From Paraburkholderia phosphatilytica (GTDB lineage Bacteria > Pseudomonadota > Gammaproteobacteria > Burkholderiales > Burkholderiaceae), in NCBI RefSeq assembly GCF_003443895.1, contig NZ_QQOA01000003.1, forward strand, positions 186,001 through 250,000: a stretch of 64,000 bases of DNA. Reading direction: 5' to 3'. Under the pieces are notes generated by a model, which was not told the DNA's origin, did no database searches, and was given only the letters and a program-made list of their open reading frames with translations. Below, piece by piece: positions 57,801 through 64,000 of this stretch; positions within the stretch are counted from its first letter, which is position 1; each line of letters begins with the position of its first letter. Made by a program: the position numbers and the translations under genes.

Positions 57801-59104
57801 ACCTTGTTGCGATACGAATAACGCTTCACGCGCGCGAGGCCCGTGTCCACCACGTAGCGAATGCCCGGCACCGTCAGCGACGTTTCCGCGACGTTGGTTG
57901 CGAGCACGATACGGCGCGCATTCGACGGCCGGAACACGCGCTCCTGCTCCTGCGCGGACAGGCGCGCGAACAGCGGCAGAATCTCGGTGTGCGGCGGATG
58001 GTGCTTGCGCAACGCCTCCGCGGCATCGCGGATCTCGCGCTCGCCGGGCAGGAACACGAGCACGTCGCCCGAGCCTTCGCGCGACAGTTCATCGACCGCA
58101 TCGACGATCGCGTCCATCAGATCGCGGTCGCGCTCCTTCGCATCGCGCAGCGACTTCGGGCGTTCGCCCTTCTCGCGCAGCGACGCTCCTTCGGCGGACT
58201 TCACCGCGACCCTGTCTTCGGCAACCGGCCGGTAGCGCACTTCCACCGGGTACAGCCGGCCGCTCACCTCGATCACCGGCGCGGGCTTCTCGTCGCTGCC
58301 GAAGTGACGCGCGAAGCGATCGGCATCGATCGTCGCGGATGTGACGATCAGCTTCAGGTCCGGGCGCCGCGGCAGGATTTCCTTCAGATAGCCGAGCAGG
58401 AAGTCGATGTTGAGGCTACGTTCGTGCGCCTCGTCGATGATCAGCGTGTCGTACGCTTTCAGCAGCGGATCGGTCTGCGTCTCGGCGAGCAGGATGCCGT
58501 CCGTCATCAGCTTGACCGATGCGCCGGCCGCGAGATTGTCGGTGAAGCGCACCTTGTAGCCGACCACTTCGCCGAACGGCGTGCCGAGCTCTTCGGCAAT
58601 CCGCCGGCCGGTCGCCGACGCCGCGATCCGGCGCGGCTGCGTGTGGCCGATCAGCCCGCTGCCGCCCGCGCCGAGACCCCGACCAAGCGCGAGACAGATC
58701 TTCGGCAACTGCGTGGTCTTGCCCGAGCCCGTTTCGCCGCTGACGATGACAACCTGATGACCAGCGATCGCCTTCGCGATCTCGTCGCGGCGCGCGGAGA
58801 CCGGCAGCGCCTCGGGGAACGTGATGGGCGGAACCGGATTCGGTTCGACGATGCGCGGCGGTTTCTGGGGTTTGGCTTCGCGCTGAGGTTTCGTATCGCG
58901 ATGCGGGTTCGCTTCACGCGCGGGTTGTGCGGGTTTCGCTTCGCGCGGCGGCTTCGGCTCGCGCGCGGGCTGGCCGCCCGCTTGCTTCGCGACATCGCGC
59001 GAATGTGGGCGCTCTACGCCACGCTGCGCTTCATGACCCGGCTGGGCAGGTTGCTGCGCGCCGGGAGCCCCGGAAGATGCAGGACTTTTGGGTACATTAG
59101 ACAT
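54875..59104 (-). CDS. hrpA: ATP-dependent RNA helicase HrpA
   Basis: DEAH-box helicase of 1409 residues, a little longer than E. coli HrpA (1300). It helps rescue stalled, collided ribosomes in E. coli. The N-terminal 95 residues are a basic, repetitive tail (REAKP, REANP, RDTKP, REAKP units). Walker A is GETGSGKTTQLP, motif II IDEAHERSLN, motif III SATID, motif VI QRAGRCGR. The HA2 and OB-fold regions and the DUF3418 C terminus follow. An Ala/Gly-rich low-complexity insert (around residues 1055-1115) interrupts the C-terminal part. The ATG lies 22 bp from the argA start, so both promoters share the short gap. Confidence 0.96.
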   Translation of the reverse strand: MSNVPKSPASSGAPGAQQPAQPGHEAQRGVERPHSRDVAKQAGGQPAREPKPPREAKPAQPAREANPHRDTKPQREAKPQKPPRIVEPNPVPPITFPEALPVSARRDEIAKAIAGHQVVIVSGETGSGKTTQLPKICLALGRGLGAGGSGLIGHTQPRRIAASATGRRIAEELGTPFGEVVGYKVRFTDNLAAGASVKLMTDGILLAETQTDPLLKAYDTLIIDEAHERSLNIDFLLGYLKEILPRRPDLKLIVTSATIDADRFARHFGSDEKPAPVIEVSGRLYPVEVRYRPVAEDRVAVKSAEGASLREKGERPKSLRDAKERDRDLMDAIVDAVDELSREGSGDVLVFLPGEREIRDAAEALRKHHPPHTEILPLFARLSAQEQERVFRPSNARRIVLATNVAETSLTVPGIRYVVDTGLARVKRYSYRNKVEQLQVEAISQAAANQRAGRCGRVADGVCIRLYEESDFIARPRFTDPEILRSSLAAVILRMKSLHLTAIETFPFIEPPPGRAIADGYQLLNELGAVDDDNALTPTGRELARLPLDPRVGRMILAARDHQSLREVLIIASALSVQDPRDRPIEAQEQADQAHRRFADERSEFLQWLKIWTWFEEAVAHKKSNRQLVDACRANFLSHLRLREWRDVHSQLLTVVREHGWRLNEADATFEQVHLALLTGLLGNLGLKADDEPYYLGARGIKFHLWPGSALVKKAGRWVMAAELVETSRLYARCIAKIEPEWIERVGAHLLKKSLSEPHWEKRAAQVSAFERGVLHGLTIYNRRRVAFGRQDPARARELFIRGALVEGEFDTKLPFFAHNRKLLAEIEQLEHKSRRQDVLVDDELIFAFYDDALPAGIHTGAAFERWYRDELKRRGEQDGKTRLLFLSRDDLMRHEAAGITTELFPKRMTMAGVEMALSYHFEPGTPRDGVTLAVPLYALNQVDARRCEWLVPGMLKEKVQLLIKSLPQKLRRHCVPMPEYAAGFVDRHGAERFGAGSLVDSLIADVREQTQVAMKQTDFKLETLPKHLFMNFKVIDEHGRQLAMGRNLAQLRAELGGEAQQQFQKIVSGAAGAALGVGAGGTPAAAGARGQVAARPVNAPHTPAAAAAGTGTGTRSAGGDTQATALYENLSTWNFGKLPELLEIRRGGQTLYGYPALVDRGTHCDVEVFDAPDEAARIHRAGLRRLFALQLREPIRYLEKNLPRLREMAMQLMSKATQDELRDQLIDTTLDRACLQDPLPDDDASFHTRRDEGRSRLTLLAQEIARLAGQILAEYATVTKKLAQAKSFGAAYADMQQQLDTLIGKRFVVDTPYAQLVHFPRYLKATALRIDKLKADPARDARQFAEFQPLFQHFQRSVSQRGGVADPRLAEFRWLLEELRVSLFAQELRTPMPVSVKRLHKVWESMQR

Positions 59105-59112
59105 GGGGGCGC

Positions 59113-59120
59113 ATTATAAT
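59113..59120. promoter_or_regulatory. Shared palindromic -10 element between hrpA and argA
   Basis: ATTATAAT is its own reverse complement, giving TATAAT in both directions (59115-59120 for argA, 59118-59113 for hrpA). The ATG of argA starts 7 bases after it and that of hrpA 8-9 bases after it, with no Shine-Dalgarno sequence for either. Both mRNAs would be leaderless or nearly so. -35 boxes are weak and would lie inside the opposite gene. Confidence 0.7.
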
Positions 59121-59126
59121 CCCGGG

Positions 59127-60530
59127 ATGAATTCGCAAACCGACCTCGTCCCCGCCCCCGACACCGCCTCGCAGCCTGGAGCACCCGCTCCCGCGCCTGC
59201 CGACGAAGCCGCGGATATCATCGCCCAGCACGCCCAGTTCGTCGACTGGATGCGATCGGTCGCACCGTACATCCACGCGTTCCGCAACAAGACCTTCGTC
59301 GTCGGTTTCGGCGGCGAGGTCGTGCAGCAGAACCTGCTGAATGCGCTCGTCTCCGACATCGCGCTGCTGCAGGCCATGGGCATCCAGATCGTGCTCGTGC
59401 ACGGCTCGCGGCCGCAGGTCGAAGAGCAGATGAACCTGCACGGTGTCGAATCCGAGTTCTCGCACGGCATGCGCATTACCGATGCGCGCGCGCTCGAATC
59501 GGCGAAGGAAGCGGCCGGCGAAGTGCGTCTCGACATCGAGGCCGCGATCAGCCAGGGTCTGCCGAACACGCCGATGGCGCACGCGCACATCAGCGTCGTG
59601 TCCGGCAACTTCGTCACCGCGCGGCCGGTCGGCATTCTCGACGGCGTCGATTTCCAGCATACGGGCGTGGTGCGCAAGATCGATGCCGACTCGATCCGTC
59701 ACTCGCTCGCCAGCCGCAAGCTCGTGCTGCTGTCGCCGCTTGGCTTCTCGCCCACCGGCGAAGCGTTCAACCTGTCGATGGAAGACGTCGCATCGGCCGC
59801 GGCCATTGCGCTGCGCGCGGACAAGATCGTGTTCCTCACGGAAACAGCCGGCCTGCTCGACGAAGCGGGCGAGCTGATCCGCGAACTGTCGCTCGACGAA
59901 GCGTACAAGCTGCACGAGAGCGGCACGATGCTCGGCGACGACGGCTTCTACCTGAAGCATGCAATCCGCGCGTGCCGCGGCGGCGTGGCGCGGGCGCACC
60001 TGATCCCCACCTCGCTCGACGGCAGCCTGCTGCTCGAACTGTTCCTGCACGACGGCGTCGGCACGATGATCTCGTACGAGAACCTCGAGAGCCTGCGCGA
60101 AGCCACGCCGGACGACGTCGGCGGCATCCTCACGCTGATCGAGCCGCTCGAGACGGACGGCACGCTGGTGCGGCGCGGCCGTCACCAGATCGAACGCGAC
60201 ATCGACCACTTCTCGGTGATCGAGCACGATGGCGTGCTGTTCGGCTGCGTCGCGCTGTATCCGTACGCGCAGGAGCGCATCGGCGAGATGGCGTGCCTCA
60301 CGGTCTCGCCGGAAGCGCAGGGCACGGGCGACGGCGAGCGGCTGCTCAAGCGCGTCGAGCAGCGGGCGCGCGCACGCGGCCTCACGCGCATCTTCGTGCT
60401 CACCACGCGCACCGAACACTGGTTCCTCAAACGCGGCTTCGTGAAGGCAACGGTCGACGACCTGCCGGAAGATCGCCGCCGGCTCTATAACTGGCAGCGC
60501 AAATCGCTCGTGCTGATGAAACAGCTCTGA
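59127..60530 (+). CDS. argA: Amino-acid N-acetyltransferase (N-acetylglutamate synthase) ArgA
   Basis: First step of arginine synthesis, acetyl-CoA plus glutamate; 467 residues from the ATG at 59127. The N-terminal amino-acid-kinase-like domain ([25 protein letters not shown]) carries the arginine-feedback site in the family. The C-terminal GNAT domain has [19 protein letters not shown] and [13 protein letters not shown]. The Pro/Ala-rich N-terminal tail (residues 1-30) is variable. The start lies 7 bases after a -10 box. Confidence 0.95.
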   Translation: MNSQTDLVPAPDTASQPGAPAPAPADEAADIIAQHAQFVDWMRSVAPYIHAFRNKTFVVGFGGEVVQQNLLNALVSDIALLQAMGIQIVLVHGSRPQVEEQMNLHGVESEFSHGMRITDARALESAKEAAGEVRLDIEAAISQGLPNTPMAHAHISVVSGNFVTARPVGILDGVDFQHTGVVRKIDADSIRHSLASRKLVLLSPLGFSPTGEAFNLSMEDVASAAAIALRADKIVFLTETAGLLDEAGELIRELSLDEAYKLHESGTMLGDDGFYLKHAIRACRGGVARAHLIPTSLDGSLLLELFLHDGVGTMISYENLESLREATPDDVGGILTLIEPLETDGTLVRRGRHQIERDIDHFSVIEHDGVLFGCVALYPYAQERIGEMACLTVSPEAQGTGDGERLLKRVEQRARARGLTRIFVLTTRTEHWFLKRGFVKATVDDLPEDRRRLYNWQRKSLVLMKQL

Positions 60531-60649
60531 GCGAACGCGCATCGTCCACCCGGCCGGCCGCTGGCAAAGCGAATTTTGCCCGCGTATCGTGCCGGGGAAG
60601 ATCGACGCAGCGCGGCGCCGCCCTCACACGATCACAGGAGAATCACAGC

Positions 60650-60925
60650 ATGGCTCGTATGGTTCAATGCGCGAAGCTCGGCAAGGAAGCCGAAGGCCTC
60701 GATTTCCCGCCGCTGCCCGGCGAACTCGGCAAGCGGATCTACGAAAGCATCTCGAAGGAAGCCTGGCAGGCGTGGCTCAAGCAGCAGACCATGCTGATCA
60801 ACGAGAACCGTCTGAACATGGCCGACCCGCGCGCCCGCCAGTACCTGATGAAGCAGACTGAGAAGTTCTTCTTCGGCGAAGGTGCCGACCAGGCGTCGGG
60901 TTATGTGCCGCCTGCGGCTGGCTAA
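60650..60925 (+). CDS. yggX: Fe(2+)-trafficking/oxidative damage protection protein YggX
   Basis: A 91-residue protein of the YggX family ([42 protein letters not shown]). YggX protects iron-sulfur enzymes from oxidative damage. Cys7 is the conserved cysteine. AGGAGAA precedes the ATG. It is 119 bp from argA and followed by a strong terminator. Confidence 0.95.
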   Translation: MARMVQCAKLGKEAEGLDFPPLPGELGKRIYESISKEAWQAWLKQQTMLINENRLNMADPRARQYLMKQTEKFFFGEGADQASGYVPPAAG

Positions 60926-61310
60926 GCCTGAGTGGGCCGATTAGCGGCCTCACTGAGCGGCCTGAACCCGGCGGTGCGCGCGTAGCGGCGCGACCGGCCG
61001 ATAGCCGACATCGCTGAACACGCCATACGGCGCCCTCCGGGGCGCCGTTTCTTTTTCTGCAACAGCCACGCAGCAGCCCGCGTCATTTCTCCTGGCCAGA
61101 TTCGGACTCCTCCGATATCGACCGCGCCGCCCCTATCTCAAAATTGCGCCCAACGTCCGCTAACGACGTTGCGCCGCGCCTCTTCCCGGGTCTCTGCCTT
61201 TCCAGCACTTCACGTGCTTCACGGCACTCCAGCGCGGCCGGTCGGCCGTCGCGTCTGTCGCGGCATGTCTCGTTCACTCTCGCCGGAAGCCGCTTCCGCT
61301 CGTAACCGCC
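60926..61310. other. Intergenic region between yggX and the TPR gene
   Basis: 385 bp. It contains the yggX terminator at 61027-61058. No gene or clear promoter was recognised in the remaining 250 bp. Confidence 0.55.
61027..61058 (+). terminator. Intrinsic terminator after yggX
   Basis: ACGGCGCC, loop CTCCGG, GGCGCCGT followed by TTCTTTTTCT. Confidence 0.85.
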
Positions 61311-63107
61311 ATGACCACACACAACCGTTCCGCTGAAGCCAACCCCGACGTCCCGGCGTCTCCGCAGCATCTGCTCGACCATGCGCTCGCCGCGCATCGC
61401 GATGGCGAACTCGCCATCGCCGACGAACGCTACCGGCAGATTCCGAAGTCGAGTCCCTTCTACGCCGACGCGTGTTACTACCGCGGCTTCATCCACTTCC
61501 AGTTGCAGAACCTGCCGGCCGCGATTGCGCTGTTCGACGAAGCGCTCGCGCTCAAGCCCGAACAGCCGGCGTGGCTGAACGACCGCGGCATCGCGGCGGC
61601 GTCGCTCGGCGAGCATGACGATGCCGCCGTCTTTCTGCAGCGTGCAGTCGATCTCGCGCCGCAGTTCGCGCTCGCGCACTGCAACCTGGCGAAGTCGCTG
61701 CGCGCGCTGGGCCAGCTCGGCGATGCGCTGCGCCACTTCGATGCCGCGCTCAAACTCGACGCCTCGCTCGTCGACGCTGCGCTCAATCTTGGCGGGCTCT
61801 TCGAAGTGATCAGCCGGCCGCTCGACGCCGTCGAGTCGTACCGGCACGCCGCGGCAGCCGCGCCCGATCATCCGTTGCCGCAGATGCTGCTGGGCACCGT
61901 GCTCAACCACGTGCAGCGCTACCGTGAAGTGGCTGCCTGTTTCGAGCGTGCCGCAACGCTCGCGCCCGACAGCGCCGACGCGCGCTTCGGTGTCGGCTAT
62001 GCGTACGACGGCCAACGCGACTTCGACAACGCGATCGCGTCGTATCGGGCCGCGCTCGCGCTGCAGCCCGACGCGCCAGCGCTGCACAACAATCTCGCGT
62101 ACTCGCTGACCTGCGTCGCACGCTACGACGAAGCGAAAGCGCACTACCAGCGCGCGATCGAACTCGCGCCGTCGCTGTCCGAAGCGCATCATCAGCTCGC
62201 GATGATCGCGCTGCGCGACGGCGCGTTTCGCGAAGGCTGGCGCGGCTTCGAGCATCGCAGAACGACGCAGCGCGGCGCGCACGATCACGGCACGCTCGAG
62301 TCGGCGGAATGGCGCGGCGAAGCGCTGAACGGCCGGCGCGTCCTGCTCACGCACGACCAGGGCGCCGGCGACCAGATCCAGTTCGTGCGCTATGCGGCGC
62401 TGCTCGATGCGCGCGGTGCAAAGGTCGATGTGTGGACGTCGCCGGAACTCGCGGCGCTGTTTTCGCGCGCGGCAGGCGTGAGCAACGTGCTGACCGTGGC
62501 GCCCGCGGTTCCGTGCGCGTACGACTACTGGTGTCCGATGATGAGCGTGCCGGGCCGTCTCGACGACGACACGATTCCCGCGGACGTGCCCTACCTGTCC
62601 GCCGATGTGAACGCCGCCGCGGCCTGGCGCGAGCGCCTCGCACCGCTCGCGGATGCGCGCAGGAAGATCGGCCTCGTGTGGGCCGGCAACCCGCGTCATC
62701 ACCTCGACGCATTCCGGTCCGGTCAGCTCGCGGAACTGCTGCCGCTCGCCGATGCGCCCAATGCCGAATGGTTCGCGCTGCAAAAGGGCGCGGCCGCGCA
62801 GCAGCGCGACGATCTGCACGAACGCTGGACGATTCACCCGCTCGAAGCGGAACTGCGCGACTTCGACGCCACCGCGGCCGCGATCGATGCGCTCGATCTC
62901 GTGATCACCGTCGATACTTCGGTCGCGCATCTCGCGGGCGCGCTCGGCAAGCCCGTGTGGGTGCTGCTGCCCGCGCAGTCGGACTGGCGCTGGATGCACG
63001 CGCGCGACGACAGCCCGTGGTACCCCACCGCGCGGCTCTTCCGTCAAACCACGCCCGGCGACTGGTCCGCCGTGGTCGCAGATGTGCGCGCGGCGCTGGC
63101 GTCCTGA
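61311..63107 (+). CDS. TPR-repeat protein with glycosyltransferase-like C-terminal domain
   Basis: A 598-residue protein. Residues about 18-325 are tandem tetratricopeptide repeats, roughly eight, e.g. AIALFDEALALKPEQPAWLN, AIASYRAALALQPDAPALHN and AKAHYQRAIELAPSLSEAHH. The C-terminal 240 residues resemble the glycosyltransferase family 9/41-like fold: GAGDQIQFVRYAALL, VWAGNPRHHLDAFRSG and VDTSVAHLAGALGKPVWVLL (Asp-Thr-Ser before His). No signal peptide. It may glycosylate protein or surface sugars, but neither donor nor target is shown. No strong ribosome site is seen before the ATG. Confidence 0.85.
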   Translation: MTTHNRSAEANPDVPASPQHLLDHALAAHRDGELAIADERYRQIPKSSPFYADACYYRGFIHFQLQNLPAAIALFDEALALKPEQPAWLNDRGIAAASLGEHDDAAVFLQRAVDLAPQFALAHCNLAKSLRALGQLGDALRHFDAALKLDASLVDAALNLGGLFEVISRPLDAVESYRHAAAAAPDHPLPQMLLGTVLNHVQRYREVAACFERAATLAPDSADARFGVGYAYDGQRDFDNAIASYRAALALQPDAPALHNNLAYSLTCVARYDEAKAHYQRAIELAPSLSEAHHQLAMIALRDGAFREGWRGFEHRRTTQRGAHDHGTLESAEWRGEALNGRRVLLTHDQGAGDQIQFVRYAALLDARGAKVDVWTSPELAALFSRAAGVSNVLTVAPAVPCAYDYWCPMMSVPGRLDDDTIPADVPYLSADVNAAAAWRERLAPLADARRKIGLVWAGNPRHHLDAFRSGQLAELLPLADAPNAEWFALQKGAAAQQRDDLHERWTIHPLEAELRDFDATAAAIDALDLVITVDTSVAHLAGALGKPVWVLLPAQSDWRWMHARDDSPWYPTARLFRQTTPGDWSAVVADVRAALAS

Positions 63108-63140
63108 CCACGCCTCGCGCCAGATAAAACCCTTCTCTCA

Positions 63141-63176
63141 CGGAGTCCGCGCATCGCACCACGCGCGCGGACTCCG
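63141..63176. repeat. Inverted repeat between the TPR gene and the DUF3597 gene
   Basis: CGGAGTCCGCGC / GCGCGGACTCCG with a 12-base loop, between convergent genes. It has no T-run, so it is at best a weak terminator. Confidence 0.6.
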
Positions 63177-63191
63177 CTTCCATCAAACGTC

Positions 63192-63611
63192 TCAGCCCAG
63201 CAGATCAGCCGGCAGCTTGCCGCCGTTCGCCGCCAGCGCCTGCATCAGCTGCTTGTGCAGCCAGATGTTCATCGACGCCGAGTCGTTCGTATCGCCGTCG
63301 TATTTCAGCTCCGCCGCGAGCTGCTTGCGATGCTCGAGACTGCTGTCGACGTCGAGCAGCTTCATCGTGTCGACGATCGAATGACGCCAGTCGAGCTTCT
63401 GGCTGTTGCTCGCCGCGAGCTGGTCGAGCACGGCCGCGACGTCGACGTCGGACAGCACGGCGGCGGCGGCCGGTGCGGCTGCGGCAGTTGCGTCGGCCGT
63501 CGCGGCGTCCGCGGTGGCGGCCGGGGTCGGCACCGCTTCGGGAGCGGGCGGCGTCTCGTCTGGTTTCGCGTGACCGAAGAGCTTGCTGACGATGGTTCCG
63601 AAGATACTCAT
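63192..63611 (-). CDS. DUF3597 family protein
   Basis: A 139-residue protein with AAGGA upstream of the ATG. It starts MSIFGTIVSKLFG, has an Ala/Thr/Pro-rich linker (about 20-52), then the DUF3597 core: LSDVDVAAVLDQLAASN, SQKLDWRHSIVDTMKLLD and AELKYDGDTNDSASMNIWLH. Function unknown; related proteins include a LysM-associated group. Soluble. Confidence 0.88.
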   Translation of the reverse strand: MSIFGTIVSKLFGHAKPDETPPAPEAVPTPAATADAATADATAAAAPAAAAVLSDVDVAAVLDQLAASNSQKLDWRHSIVDTMKLLDVDSSLEHRKQLAAELKYDGDTNDSASMNIWLHKQLMQALAANGGKLPADLLG

Positions 63612-64000
63612 GATGGGTGTCCTTTTTCAGGGTGGAAACGGAATGCGAAGTGGGTCCGGCACGCCGGACGCACGCGCATAACGATGAGTAAAGCGAATCG
63701 TTGACACCCCGATGGCGTTCTCGACAATTCTTGACGCAACCGCATGACGCGCAGTCGGGATTGACAAACTTCTGTCGAATCGCCGAAAGCCATGCCGCCG
63801 AAACGGCGAAAACGCGTCGCGCCGCCGTGCCGCCCGATTCCTCTTAAACGCCCGCCACATAAGCGATCGAGCGATTTCGCGGGCCTCTCGCCGGAAGCCG
63901 GTTTGCTCGATCGTCTGCGATCGTGCTAATATGTGCATCGTTCCAACAGCAATTCACCTTCATTCGCGCTCGCGCAATCATCGGTCATCGTTACGGCCGG
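63612..64000. other. Right-end non-coding region
   Basis: 389 bp without a supported gene. It must hold the DUF3597 promoter. A plus-strand TTGCTC (63902)-18 bp-TAATAT pair near 63902-63931 could be the promoter of a gene beyond the window; low confidence. Confidence 0.45.

Noticed and set aside
57083..59119. 678-codon plus-strand open frame over hrpA
   Set aside because: Antisense shadow of the helicase gene; composition bias only.
63701..63728. TTGACA-16 bp-GACAAT on the plus strand
   Set aside because: No gene follows in that direction within the window and the -10 box is poor.

Overview
The window is about 65% GC core chromosome of a betaproteobacterium, most likely Paraburkholderia or a close Burkholderia-group relative. 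The case rests on recognisable gene orders: lolC-lolD-tatD-comEC, rpfE-like-recJ-prfB-lysS, the isc operon behind a low-molecular-weight phosphatase gene, aceE-aceF-lpdA beside a FixL/FixJ-like pair, and glnA-ntrB-ntrC. Protein sequences also look Burkholderia-like, and an intergenic hairpin of a type I associate with Paraburkholderia genomes is present. I see no prophage, insertion sequence, CRISPR array or rRNA operon.

Layout. 1-4574 (minus): lipoprotein export genes lolC and lolD, then tatD and the 5' part of the DNA-uptake channel gene comEC, which leaves the window. 4870-10731 (plus): an RpfE-like protein, recJ, prfB (with its programmed +1 frameshift) and lysS, then a glycine-zipper envelope protein at 11078. 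12032-18565 (minus): phosphatase, then iscR-iscS-iscU-iscA-hscB-hscA-fdx-iscX, with an IscR-type operator/promoter in front and a terminator-like hairpin between iscA and hscB. 18734-22444: a tiny membrane protein, lutB and lutA (no lutC) and a divergent IclR regulator. 22554-25072: a PBP7-type endopeptidase and a phasin. 25514-32331 (minus): the pyruvate dehydrogenase operon, whose E3 carries two lipoyl domains. 32608-35765: a PAS sensor kinase and FixJ-type regulator. 36147-41690: folD, prlC, a cytosine-deaminase-like enzyme and a YgeA-like racemase. 42086-42162: initiator tRNA. 42421-46416: a small Pro-rich protein, a chemotaxis receptor, a CHAD protein and exonuclease III. 46488-50750 (minus): glnA-ntrB-ntrC behind a sigma-54 promoter with NtrC-like sites. 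51250-64000: rhodanese, molybdopterin-binding protein, EI24 membrane protein, beta-propeller, hrpA and argA (divergent), yggX, a TPR/glycosyltransferase-like protein and a DUF3597 protein.

How the genes connect. The window joins central carbon flux (pyruvate dehydrogenase, lactate oxidation, PHA storage), nitrogen assimilation (GlnA with NtrB/NtrC, ArgA), Fe-S cluster assembly and iron protection (ISC, YggX), translation (RF2, LysRS, tRNA-fMet), DNA repair (RecJ, exonuclease III) and envelope maintenance (LolCD, PBP7).

Most of this is ordinary core genome. The points worth following up are the shared palindromic -10 box between hrpA and argA that would make both mRNAs leaderless or nearly so, the duplicated lipoyl domain in E3, the long dyad in front of aceE, the phosphatase with an apparent internal deletion, the hairpin inside the isc operon, and the deaminase with Cys in place of a specificity Asp. 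I do not see a clearly new multi-gene system. All calls were made by reading the sequence; no database search was run.
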